From: Hyphomicrobium_A sp963759735
Lineage (GTDB): Bacteria > Pseudomonadota > Alphaproteobacteria > Rhizobiales > Hyphomicrobiaceae
Assembly: GCA_963759735.1 (NCBI GenBank)
Contig: CAVXAF010000007.1
Location: 682,001 to 746,000, forward strand
Reading direction: 5' to 3'
DNA: 64,000 bases
In this document: positions 27,653 through 36,170 of the stretch, piece after piece
How the letters are laid out: each line of letters starts with the position of its first letter
Position numbering within the stretch: position 1 is the first letter of the stretch
Made by a program: the position numbers and the translations under genes
Notes under the pieces: model-generated
Told to the model about the DNA's origin: nothing
Database searches by the model: none
What the model saw: only the letters and a program-made list of their open reading frames with translations

Positions 27653-28410
27653 CGAATGACGGCGACGACGCGCGCCGGGGCGGCCGAGGCGCCGACCAGC
27701 TTCAGGGGGAACACCATTACCTCAAAGCCGCTGGCGGGTAGTGCGCCGAGGTTGGTCAGCTGTTCCATGTGCCAGAACGGACGCCGCTGCCCGACGCGGT
27801 GCGCCTCCCAGAACAGCGTGGCGTCATTCGTTGCCTTGGCGCGGGCGATCTGGGTGCGGAACGGCAGATCCCAGCCCCACTGATCGATGCCCATGACGGT
27901 GGGCCCGCGATCGAGCAGCCAGTCGGTGGCGGCGGCGCTCATGCCGGTGCCGCGCTTCCAGAATTCCTTGCTGCCCATCAGTGTGTCGCGCCCTGTGCGG
28001 ATGAGGACGATGGTGCGCGCATCGAGCGCTGCCCCGTTCTTGGCGAGCGCCGCTTCAAGATCGGCCGGCGTGATGGCGTCGTCGTCGGCCTTGTGCGTCA
28101 GATCGAGCACGACGCCGGGGCCTATGCACTTCTCCAGCGGCATCTCATCGATGGTTGCCGCCGGTTCCCCGCCCGACAGCGGACCGTAGTGCCACGGCGC
28201 GTCGATGTGCGTCGTCGAATGCACGCCCATCTTGGTGATGGTATCGTCGGCCCAGCCGGCGAAATCCTTCGGGAAAAGACGCGCGGGTAGCCCGAGCAGC
28301 CAGACGAGGAGCTTGGCCGAGCGGTGCGGCTTGTGCCGGATGCGCACCTGCATGAAGCGCGGGTCGCCGGGATTGAACTGCACGGGCTTGGAGAGATCGA
28401 TGATCTGCAT
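27649..28410 (-). CDS. Cyclase / kynurenine-formamidase-like metal-dependent hydrolase
   Basis: This 253-residue enzyme has the metal-binding motif of the family: HSTTHIDAPWH with His64, His68, Asp70 and His74. Relatives hydrolyse N-formylkynurenine, isatin or cyclic amides using Zn or Mn. No other tryptophan-degradation gene is near, so the substrate is open. It follows a fumarylacetoacetase-like gene by 26 bp on the same strand, and the two probably form an operon for breakdown of an aromatic or ring compound. Confidence 0.82.
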
Positions 28411-28436
28411 GCGTCAGCCTTTGCACATGGTGCGCA

Positions 28437-29401
28437 CTAGACGATACGGTTGGTCAGGGAGCCGATGCCGTCGAGGGCGAGTGTAATCGTATCGCCGCGC
28501 GCCAACAGGCGGCCGTTCTCGATGCCGCTGCCACCGGGCAGCGTGCCGGTGCCGAACAACTCACCGGGATGAGCTGCTCGCCACGGCTGGCATGCGCCAG
28601 CATCTCGCCGAGCGACCAGCGCGCATGGCGCGTTGCACATTGCGCGACACGCGCGCCGTTGAGATCGACGGTGCCCGACAGCTCGCGCCAGTGCGGCAGG
28701 ATCTCATCGGCGCTGACGACAATTCCCGACATGGCGCTGGCAAAGTGCTTGGCCTTCTGCGGGCCGAAGCCGGAGCGCATCTCAGCGAGCTGCACATCTC
28801 GCGCCGAGAAGTCGTTGAGCACGACGAAGCCGCCGATCGCACGCTCGGCGGTTTGCGCATCGGCATCGCGCAGCGGGTGGACGATGACGAAGCCGAGTTC
28901 GAGCTCGTAATCGAGCGCATTGGTGTAGGGCGGCATAGCGACGTCGGCGCCGTCGGCGGCGAAGGTCAGGTGATTGCCCATGTAGTAGATCGGTTGCCGG
29001 TGCCATAGGGCATGCGGCTTGAGGGACGGGAAGGTGCGGCGGGTCACTGCCTCATAGGCACCGACGAGGCGCGCGGCAGCGGGCATATAGCGGCGCACAA
29101 AGCCGCGCGCTGCATCGACGGCGTGTGCCTCATACAACATGAAGTCGCGAAACGACGCGGGCGCGAACGGCAGGACGACGCTGGCAGCATTGTCTTCGGC
29201 GGTCGTCGCAACGTGGCTCGCTGCCGCCTGCAAACGCTGCCGCGCGGCAGGCGGCAGGGCCAGCAGCGCGATGATATCGTTGGCGAAGTTTGCATCGAGG
29301 TCAGACAGCAACGCGATCGCGGCGTTAGCCGCAACCCATCCCTGCGGCGCCAGAAGCTCGACCCGCGTCTCCCCGCCGAAGATGGCGCGGCGCAGCTTCA
29401 T
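28437..29401 (-). pseudogene. Fumarylacetoacetate hydrolase family protein, one frameshift
   Basis: The main part starts MKLRRAIFGGETRVELLA and contains the FAH motifs YYMGNHL, DYELELGFV (acidic metal ligands) and LNDFSARDVQ. The last 43 residues (GELFGTGTLPGGSGIENG and ALDGIGSLTNRIV) lie in another frame. One missing base in the CC/GG run around 28563-28568 explains the break; restoring it gives 321 residues. The GELFGTGT motif is a hallmark of the family, so the break is clear. It heads a two-gene unit with the cyclase. Confidence 0.83.
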
Positions 29402-29522
29402 TTGTCATCCACCGCTGTCTGCCTCGATTGCATTATCGTGACCGACTTTAGACTTTCGGAACGGGCGGATTAGTACGACGTTTTACGAGGTTCGGCACTT
29501 TCCCTTTGAAAGAGGAAACGTC

Positions 29523-29864
29523 ATGGCAACCACCAAGAAAATGATCATCGGTACGATCGCTGCCGCAGCGGTGATGGCACTGAGCACGGGCGCGGCATTT
29601 GCGGATCACTTCATCGGCACGTGGAAGGTGAAGGATTCCGCCGGCAAGGACTTCCAGATCGTCGTCGGCAAGGACGGCACGGCAACGGCTGATCGCGCCG
29701 GCGAAGGCATGGCCGGCAAGTGGGCCGAGGACAGCGATGCGGTGACCATCACCTGGGACACCGGCTGGAAGACCAAGATCGCCAAGGACGGTGATGGCTA
29801 CAAGAAGACAGCGTACGACGGCGAGACCGAGAAGGGCTCATCGGCCGCCGAGAGGGTGAAATAG
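29523..29864 (+). CDS. Small exported lipocalin-like beta-rich protein
   Basis: This 113-residue protein starts MATTKKMIIGTIAAAA with a signal peptide cut near AFA/D. The mature part (FIGTWKVKDSAGKDFQIVV, then AGKWAEDSDAVTITW) is a run of short strands with the G-T-W opening seen in lipocalin-like and DUF-type stress proteins. GAAAGAGGAAACG precedes the start. A hairpin at 29875-29893 follows. No defined function. Confidence 0.72.
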   Translation: MATTKKMIIGTIAAAAVMALSTGAAFADHFIGTWKVKDSAGKDFQIVVGKDGTATADRAGEGMAGKWAEDSDAVTITWDTGWKTKIAKDGDGYKKTAYDGETEKGSSAAERVK

Positions 29865-29874
29865 GAAAATGCGG

Positions 29875-29893
29875 GGGCGCCATCGGGGCGCCC
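29875..29893 (+). terminator. Hairpin after the small exported protein gene
   Basis: GGGCGCC (29875-29881) and GGCGCCC (29887-29893) form a perfect 7-bp stem with an ATCGG loop. There is no T-tract, so it is a weak candidate terminator or an mRNA-stabilising stem. Confidence 0.4.
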
Positions 29894-29921
29894 TCGCCAC
29901 ATCCGGGATGGAGAAGCGGGA

Positions 29922-30215
29922 ATGGTCATTACCTGGGCGCAAATTGTCGTGTGGCTCATCGTCGGTGTGATCGGCGGGACGCTCGCCGGCGTGGCGGTAC
30001 GCTGGCAGCGGGAGGGCTTCGGCTGGTGGACCAACCTCGGCATTGGTCTCGTCGGGGCCTTGGTCGGCGGCCTGCTGTTCCGCGTCTTCAACATCCTGCC
30101 GAGTCTCGACGCCATCTCGATATCGCTGCGCGACGTTACCTCGGCGGTGCTCGGCTCGATCCTGTTCCTCGTCGCGCTCTGGGGCTGGCAAAGGTACAAG
30201 GGTGCCCCGCTCTGA
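29922..30215 (+). CDS. Small membrane protein, GlsB/YeaQ/YmgE-like
   Basis: This 97-residue protein has three hydrophobic helices (about 4-24, 38-56 and 73-92) with glycine-rich GVIGGTLAGV and GLVGALVGGLL. The pattern resembles the transglycosylase-associated GlsB/YeaQ stress family, though the middle helix is less typical. Its stop codon shares a base with the next ATG (TGATG), so the two genes are translationally coupled. Confidence 0.6.
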   Translation: MVITWAQIVVWLIVGVIGGTLAGVAVRWQREGFGWWTNLGIGLVGALVGGLLFRVFNILPSLDAISISLRDVTSAVLGSILFLVALWGWQRYKGAPL

Positions 30216-30676
30216 TGGCGCGCGTCGTCGGTGTCGACCACATCGCCGTGCGCGTATCCGACTTCGCGCGCTCGAAGGCGTTCTATGCGGCGCTGTTCGA
30301 GTTTCTCGGCTTTGAAGTGCTAGACGAGTACGACGACGCGATCGGCTGGACCAACGGCAAGACGCGGTACTGGATTGGCGCGGCCGACGCGGCGGGCAAG
30401 AAGCACAAGCACCGCATCGGCAGCGTCGGACTGCACCACTATGCGTTCCAGTTGCGCAGCCGCAAGGACGTCGATGCGCTGCAGGCATTTCTGCAAGAGC
30501 TCGGCGCGAAGATTGTCGATCCGGCGGGGGAATATTACGACGACTACTATGCGGTGTTCTTCCTCGACCCCGACGGCATGAAGCTCGAAGGCATGAAGTG
30601 GGGTGAGAAGGCTAAGGCCGCGAAGCGCCGTCGAACCGCCGCCAAGAAGAAGCCGCAACGCAAGGCGGCCGGCTAG
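30215..30676 (+). CDS. VOC (glyoxalase/dioxygenase) superfamily protein
   Basis: This 153-residue protein starts MARVVGVDHIAVRVSDFARS. It has the beta-alpha-beta-beta-beta order of the vicinal-oxygen-chelate fold, with His in VDHIAV, His in LHHYAFQ and Glu in GMKLEGMKW as likely metal ligands. The tail is Lys/Arg-rich (KAKAAKRRRTAAKKKP). The activity cannot be told from sequence. It is coupled to the small membrane protein upstream. Confidence 0.8.
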   Translation: MARVVGVDHIAVRVSDFARSKAFYAALFEFLGFEVLDEYDDAIGWTNGKTRYWIGAADAAGKKHKHRIGSVGLHHYAFQLRSRKDVDALQAFLQELGAKIVDPAGEYYDDYYAVFFLDPDGMKLEGMKWGEKAKAAKRRRTAAKKKPQRKAAG

Positions 30677-30689
30677 GCCGGCGGCTGTT

Positions 30690-31409
30690 CTAGGCGGCGC
30701 CCGCCTGGGGTCTGATGGTCATGCTGCCGGTCGTGTCGATGTAGACCATCAACAGCTCCTCGCGGGCGGGCGCGTCGCGTGCCTCGGCGAACAGGCGCAG
30801 CATGCCGCTGCCGACCGGCAGGATCGAGAACGACTGCTTTTCACGCACTTCAGGCGCGGCCGGCTCGACACCGCTGACCTCGACGCCGCACAACTCGAAC
30901 GCAACCTTCGCCCCGGGGTTGAGGTCGAGCACCTCGGCATCGGAGTTGGCAACCTTCAGCCGCGCGCGGATGTCGACGCGCTTGGTATCGCCGGCCTTCT
31001 GATAATCAACGAGGGTGACGGAGACCTTCTGCGCGGTGCGGAACATCGAAGTGTTGACCACCTCGAGGTGATAGAGGCGCACCATGCGATTGCCCAAGGC
31101 GACGAAGGTGTCGTAGCGCTGGCCGGGATCGAGCATTTGCACGGTCAGGGCAGGACGCGCCACGTACTCGAAAAATACGGCGTGCCGTAGCAATCGCCAA
31201 TAAAGATAGGTTCCGGCGATGAGGACCGCCGGCATGGTTCCGTCGACCACCGGCCACTCGCGCACGCCGTAGGCCTGCAGCAGCGTGTGTGCGCGCGGAT
31301 GAAAGGCCAGCGGCAGCAGCAGGATGACGAGCACGAACAACTCGCGCTTCACACCCAAGCTCGCATGGACGATGCGGCCACCCTTCCAGACCCACGCGAA
31401 CAATCGCAT
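30690..31409 (-). CDS. Membrane-anchored protein with a C-terminal beta domain
   Basis: This 239-residue protein has two membrane helices (about 24-40 and 60-78) and then about 160 residues rich in alternating hydrophobic and charged strands (YHLEVVNTSMFRTAQKVSV, RARLKVANSDAEVLDLNPG). I recognise no family. It converges with the VOC gene, 14 bp away. Confidence 0.6.
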   Translation of the reverse strand: MRLFAWVWKGGRIVHASLGVKRELFVLVILLLPLAFHPRAHTLLQAYGVREWPVVDGTMPAVLIAGTYLYWRLLRHAVFFEYVARPALTVQMLDPGQRYDTFVALGNRMVRLYHLEVVNTSMFRTAQKVSVTLVDYQKAGDTKRVDIRARLKVANSDAEVLDLNPGAKVAFELCGVEVSGVEPAAPEVREKQSFSILPVGSGMLRLFAEARDAPAREELLMVYIDTTGSMTIRPQAGAA

Positions 31410-31654
31410 TGCTCACCGTTACCAACGCACCGACCGACGACGCCCGGCGGGCACTTTCCGAGCCCGAGCGCCGCAATTCCCCGAGTCCGCATCTTCGGCC
31501 GAGACTATACCCTCTCAAAGGTCAGCGCGCGGCGCGCTTTGGCCACGCTGGCGATAAAATGCACGCCTCGGCCTTTGCCGGCGGCACCGAGGTCACTCCG
31601 AGGTTGCCGCGAAAATAAGGCGTCGTCAGCGGCGGCGGCCACGCAAAGACGCTG

Positions 31655-32413
31655 CTATTCCTCGTAAATCATCTTCACGCTCATGCCGCCGTCGATGGTG
31701 ATGTTTTGCCCGGTCATGAAGCTCGCATGCTCGGTCAGGAACAGGCAGGCCTGGGCAATATCCTCGGGATTGCCGACGCGGCCGACCGGATGCTGCATGC
31801 GGTCACGCGCCGAGTGATCGGGCTTCTTGGCGCGCGCTGAGAACTGCCAGTCGGCCGTCTCGATCCAGCCGGGGCTGATCGAGTTGACGCGAATGTTGTG
31901 TTCGCCGAGGCTGATGGCCATGCCGTGCGTCAGCGCAATGATGCCGCCCTTCGACGCGGTATAGGATTCAGTATCGGGCTCCGACATGAAGGCGCGCGTA
32001 GAGGCGATGTTGATGATGGTGCCGCCCTGCTGGCGTTCCACCATGCGCCGAGCGACGTTCTGTGAGCAGAGAAACGCCCCGCGCAGGTTGATGCCGATGA
32101 CGCGGTCGAAATCCTCGACGCTCAACTCTAGGAAAGGCGTGCGCCGCATGATGCCGGCGTTGTTGACCAGCACGTCGGGGCAGCCGAGCACCTTCGCCGT
32201 CCGCTCCAGCCATGCATCGATGTCGGCCTTGCTGCCGGTGCTGCCCTCGACGAAAACGCCGGTGCTGCCAAGCTCGCCGAGTTTGTCCAGCGTTTCACCT
32301 CCTGCGTCGGCGGCAGTATCGAGGATGGAGATGGCATAGCCCGCCCGCCCGAACGCGTACGCGATGCCGCGGCCGATGCCCTGGGCGCCGGCCGTTATGG
32401 CTGCGATCTTCAT
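31655..32413 (-). CDS. Short-chain dehydrogenase/reductase
   Basis: This 252-residue classical SDR has TAGAQGIG for NAD(P) binding, NNAG, the catalytic Ser in IASTRAF and the SYTASKG Tyr-Lys pair, followed by the SPGWIETADW loop. An Asp at the end of strand 2 (SILDTAAD) suggests NAD preference. Substrate unknown; sugar or polyol oxidation is common for close relatives. No operon partner is evident. Confidence 0.88.
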   Translation of the reverse strand: MKIAAITAGAQGIGRGIAYAFGRAGYAISILDTAADAGGETLDKLGELGSTGVFVEGSTGSKADIDAWLERTAKVLGCPDVLVNNAGIMRRTPFLELSVEDFDRVIGINLRGAFLCSQNVARRMVERQQGGTIINIASTRAFMSEPDTESYTASKGGIIALTHGMAISLGEHNIRVNSISPGWIETADWQFSARAKKPDHSARDRMQHPVGRVGNPEDIAQACLFLTEHASFMTGQNITIDGGMSVKMIYEE

Positions 32414-32565
32414 GGCTCAACTCCGATTTCGGGCCGCACGAGCATGCTGAAACTCTGGGACCCTACATAAAATGGGATTGCGCTGAGCGGGCCTCGAGGC
32501 CTTGGCGGCTCAGCGATCACGACACCATCGGATTCGCTGAATTGAGATAGCCTACCGAAATCGAG

Positions 32566-33804
32566 CTAGGCAGCTTTCCGACCAGCGAACTCTATTGCTT
32601 CCAGCAGGCTGGCAGGCTTTCCGAACAGATAACCCTGGCCGTTCCGCACACCCAGAAGCTTGAGTGTCGTTTGCTCAGCTACTGTTTCGATTCCTTCGGC
32701 AAGCAGCTCGCAGCCCGTCTCGCGCGCATAATAAATCAGTGCAGAGGCCAAGGCTCTGCGGGCGGGGTCGCTATCGACGTCGCGCGTCAAACTCATGTCG
32801 AGTTTGATGATGTCAGGGCGAAGGGAAACAATAAGCTGAAGACCGGAATACCCCGCACCTGCGTCGTCGATGGCAAGGCGGAGGCCTCGCTTGCGCAAAC
32901 CATCAAGTTTTTCAGTCAGCGGAAGATAGCTCGCGACGGTGGTATGTTCGGTGAGTTCAAGCACTAGACGGTCGAGAGGAAAGTCCCCGACGGCCTGTTC
33001 GAACCCTGCATGCGTGACCGCTTCGGCGGATGCATTGACGGCTACATATACTTGGTCGGGCAGTCGACGGCTTGCTTCCAGTGCGACAGCCAAGGCAGCG
33101 TGTTCGAGTTCTACGCCAAGTCCGACGCCAGCGGCCTCCGCGAACCATTTATCGGGAGACATTTGCGGTGTGGCGTGGAAGCGGGAGAGGCATTCGAATC
33201 CGATGAGCCTGTCATCGCCGATATTCCAGATGGGTTGGAAACAAGTTGAGAACTCGGTGTTGGCGATGATGCTGGTAATGCGCTCGCGTCTTTCTGCAAA
33301 TTCAATGCGCGCTCCGCGGTCCTTGTCGATCTGCCGCGCCGCGATCTCGGCGAAGGCGCGCATGATCTGCAGGTCGCGATCGTTCAGGGACGCGTTGGTA
33401 CGTGGGCTGAGGCAGCAAAACATCCCAAACACCTCGCCGTTGGACATGCGAAGCGGGACGCTGACGTGCGCCCCGATGGGCACGGCCTGTGTTACGGGCA
33501 TTGCAGCGGCCAAAGCGAACTGTGCGGTGTCGGGCATAAGTTCAGGCAGTCGGCCCGCCAATATGTGCCGGCAATAGACATCGTCGAGCGAGCGTGAGTC
33601 GCCGGGCTTGATCAGCGCTTCCAGACCCGGCGCGTCGACGAACCTGAATACCGATTCCCCGCCGACGAACTCCGATACGTAGGCAATCTCCATGTCGAGA
33701 TGCTGCCGAACCGAATGCAGCACTTGCTGAACGATGTCGGGATCAACGCCTCGTTGATCGTCGTCGGTGCGCGGCAAGGATGCGAGGTATTCTAATACTG
33801 GCAT
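32566..33804 (-). CDS. GAF-EAL domain protein, probable cyclic-di-GMP phosphodiesterase
   Basis: This 412-residue protein has an N-terminal GAF-like sensor domain (about 15-165) and a C-terminal EAL domain (about 175-410), and no GGDEF domain. The ExLxR motif is present as ECLSRF, then AVNASAEA, LELTEHT, IDDAGAGYSGL, IIKLDMSL and LAEGIETVAE. The acidic metal ligands and Lys are kept, while loop 6 reads DDAGAGYSG rather than DDFGTGYSS, so activity may be lowered. The ATG is chosen because GGGAG is 6 bases upstream. It acts alone, probably linking an unknown ligand to motile or sessile behaviour. Confidence 0.85.
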   Translation of the reverse strand: MPVLEYLASLPRTDDDQRGVDPDIVQQVLHSVRQHLDMEIAYVSEFVGGESVFRFVDAPGLEALIKPGDSRSLDDVYCRHILAGRLPELMPDTAQFALAAAMPVTQAVPIGAHVSVPLRMSNGEVFGMFCCLSPRTNASLNDRDLQIMRAFAEIAARQIDKDRGARIEFAERRERITSIIANTEFSTCFQPIWNIGDDRLIGFECLSRFHATPQMSPDKWFAEAAGVGLGVELEHAALAVALEASRRLPDQVYVAVNASAEAVTHAGFEQAVGDFPLDRLVLELTEHTTVASYLPLTEKLDGLRKRGLRLAIDDAGAGYSGLQLIVSLRPDIIKLDMSLTRDVDSDPARRALASALIYYARETGCELLAEGIETVAEQTTLKLLGVRNGQGYLFGKPASLLEAIEFAGRKAA

Positions 33805-34061
33805 GATGTCTCCCAACGACCGTCGCGGACGCTAGCGGTTGGGGTCTCAAAGCGGCATTAATTCACGTGAGGTGCCCGAGCACGCCTTTGACCGCTATCG
33901 ATTAACCAAGCCGGCACGTTCGGCTACGGCCGCTGCGGGCGTTGGTATGCCGGTCTCTCTTGAGCCATTCACGGTCGCCATTGCAGGTATAGCCGGATGG
34001 GTTCGGACGCCGCTTCAATGGCTCCGTCGATAAGCTGCAGACATGTAGTGCAAGGAGGGCG

Positions 34062-35021
34062 CTAGCCGACACGCTCATCTTTATCCGGAAGCGTGGCACC
34101 GACGTGCCTATCGCCCCGCTCTGCAGCCAAGCCTTCCTGCCGATGCCGTTCGCGATAGCCGGCCTTCTGCTCCTCGCTGCGGTTCCCATGACAGACCGGG
34201 CAGCTGACGCCTGCTTCGTAAAGTGGAGAGCGGCGATCTTGTTCACTCACGGGACGGCGACACGCGCGGCACAGTGAGTAGGTGCCAGGCTGGAGACCGT
34301 GGCCGACACTCACGCGCTCGTCGAACACAAAGCACTCACCCTGCCACTGGCTTTGCTCCTGAGGGATCTCCTCGAGATATTTCAGGATGCCGCCCTGCAG
34401 GTGATAGACGTCGTCGAGACCTTGCGCCTTCAGGTAGGCGGTCGCCTTCTCGCAGCGGATACCTCCGGTGCAGAACATTGCGACCTTCGGCTTCGCGTCA
34501 GCGCCCAGCAGGCGTTCGCGCTCCGCTCGGAACCATGCGGGAAACTCGCAAAATGATTTGGTCTGCGGATTGATGGCGCCGGAAAAGCTGCCGACTGCCA
34601 CCTCATAGTCGTTGCGGGCATCGATGAGGACGGTGCCGGGCTCGAGCAGCAGGGCGTTCCAGTCGGCGGGTGAAACATACTGGCCGACATCGCGGAGGGG
34701 ATCGACAAGCGGCTCTCCCATGGTCACGATCTCGCGCTTGATGCGTACCTTCATGCGATAGAAGGGCTGCTCCTGCGCGCGCGCGAACTTCACCTCGAGA
34801 TTGGCCGCGCCGACGAGATGCCGGATGTGGTCCAAGACGCGTTTGATCGCGTCATCGGCTCCAGCGATGGTTCCGTTAATGCCTTCCGGAGCAAGTAGAA
34901 GCGTGCCTTTGACACCTTGCGCGCAAGCCAGACTTGCCAGAGCCGTGCGCGCTTTCACGCAATCCTCGATGGCGCTGAACTTGTAGAGCGCGGCAACGCA
35001 AACTGGCCCGGCATCTTGCAT
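34062..35021 (-). CDS. trhO: tRNA uridine(34) 5-hydroxylase TrhO (rhodanese family)
   Basis: This 319-residue protein is of the YceA/TrhO type. It has an N-terminal ferredoxin-like domain (EGINGTIAGADDAI), a rhodanese domain with the catalytic Cys in MFCTGGIRCEKATAYL, and a C-terminal Cys-rich part (LCRACRRPVSE, VSCPVCHG) that may hold zinc. TrhO makes 5-hydroxyuridine at the wobble base of some tRNAs using O2. It is transcribed alone. Confidence 0.92.
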   Translation of the reverse strand: MQDAGPVCVAALYKFSAIEDCVKARTALASLACAQGVKGTLLLAPEGINGTIAGADDAIKRVLDHIRHLVGAANLEVKFARAQEQPFYRMKVRIKREIVTMGEPLVDPLRDVGQYVSPADWNALLLEPGTVLIDARNDYEVAVGSFSGAINPQTKSFCEFPAWFRAERERLLGADAKPKVAMFCTGGIRCEKATAYLKAQGLDDVYHLQGGILKYLEEIPQEQSQWQGECFVFDERVSVGHGLQPGTYSLCRACRRPVSEQDRRSPLYEAGVSCPVCHGNRSEEQKAGYRERHRQEGLAAERGDRHVGATLPDKDERVG

Positions 35022-35487
35022 CGCGGCAGTCTTATCGGGTGAGCGTACCGATTGGAAGTCACCCGACCGGAGCGCTGATATTGCGCCTGCAAAGCCGGCG
35101 CGCGCGATCCCCCTAACCGCTCATCCAGGGTCTGCCTGGTCGGCAGCAGGCATTGCCCGTGCATGTCCGTACAACACGCGCGGCGCGTGCGTGCCGCGTT
35201 CGCGTCATGGGAACTATAGGGCGCGACTTACAGTTGTTCGGCAATGGAAACGTCGGCCAAAACAATCGGAGAGGGGCTGCAAAGCATGTTTGCAGCCGTC
35301 GTGCGCCGTCCGATTGGATGGAACGTCATTGATGCCTTGGCGCGTCTTGAAGAGCGCGAAGAAGAAGTACGAGCCAGCGTCCCGGATCTTGCTGGTCCGC
35401 CGCTGCCCTTGCGTCAGAAGTAACAGAGTAGCCGCCGAACACGCGCCAGTCTGTCAGCACACTTCAACACAAGGGAGGCAGCCAGCC
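35022..35487. other. Intergenic region without a supported gene
   Basis: This 466-bp gap lies between the divergent trhO and the gene at 35488. The frame of the downstream gene stays open back to 35191, but the extra residues are Arg/Cys-rich and lack a ribosome site, while the ATG at 35488 has AAGGGAGG. I see no RNA gene or repeat here. Confidence 0.4.
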
Positions 35488-36114
35488 ATGGTTGTTTTGA
35501 AGAAGTGGCGGGAATCGCCCGCGGCTTTGATGCGGCAGGACTTCGATGCCGCGCTCGCGCAAGCACCGGGGCCGATGACGCCCGCCAGGTGCGCATTCCT
35601 CACCACCATCAAGCAGACGCATGCGACGCTGCTGGCTCTGTACCTGACGGCTTCGCCGATCGAGCGTCGGGCGATCCTGCGATACATAAAGAAGGCCTCG
35701 GCCAGCATGCGGTTGCAGGGAGCTTGGCCAACCGCGCTCGGCTGGGAGATCGCATCCCTCAACGTGGCGAGCCGTTTCGAGCCGGGCGGCGATGCGGCCT
35801 ACGTCAAGGCGGGAACGGACATAATGGTCGAAGAGGCCATGCGGACGCAAAGTCCGCGGCCGGACGACGGGCCAGCCGCCGCAGAGCCGCAGTTCGAGGC
35901 CGTTGCTCTGAAGTCGCTGTCCAGCTTGGCGCCGCGGCGTGACCGAAGTGGTCGTTATCGCCTCCGGCAACTCGCCATCGAAGCGCGCCAAACCAAGCAG
36001 GCCGCTTTCGCGGAAATAGCAGACCAGACGTTCCGGCTTACGCAGGGCGCGCGCTCCGCACGGCAAGAGTTGGCCGCCGTCAGTTCGCGGACGCCCATCG
36101 CCAACAGGGGTTAG
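35488..36114 (+). CDS. Hypothetical helical protein, 208 residues
   Basis: The protein starts MVVLKKWRESPAALMRQDF and is mostly helical and soluble, with segments LLALYLTASPIERRAILRYI and YRLRQLAIEARQTKQ. AAGGGAGG lies 9 bases before the start. The 36146-36168 hairpin follows. No recognised family or neighbour link. Confidence 0.6.
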   Translation: MVVLKKWRESPAALMRQDFDAALAQAPGPMTPARCAFLTTIKQTHATLLALYLTASPIERRAILRYIKKASASMRLQGAWPTALGWEIASLNVASRFEPGGDAAYVKAGTDIMVEEAMRTQSPRPDDGPAAAEPQFEAVALKSLSSLAPRRDRSGRYRLRQLAIEARQTKQAAFAEIADQTFRLTQGARSARQELAAVSSRTPIANRG

Positions 36115-36145
36115 CGCGGACCGGACTTATCCCGAAGCGATCAGG

Positions 36146-36168
36146 AGGCCGACGACCGGCCTCCCGCC
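36146..36168. terminator. Hairpin between convergent genes
   Basis: GGAGGCC and GGCCTCC form a 7-bp stem around GACGACC. It lies between the stop of the hypothetical gene (36114) and the stop of the L,D-transpeptidase gene (36171), where a bidirectional terminator is expected. T-tracts are absent on both sides. Confidence 0.4.
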
Positions 36169-36170
36169 AT

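Noticed and set aside
35191..35487. An N-terminal extension of the 208-residue hypothetical protein
   Set aside because: The extra residues are Arg/Cys-rich and the internal ATG at 35488 has a good ribosome site.
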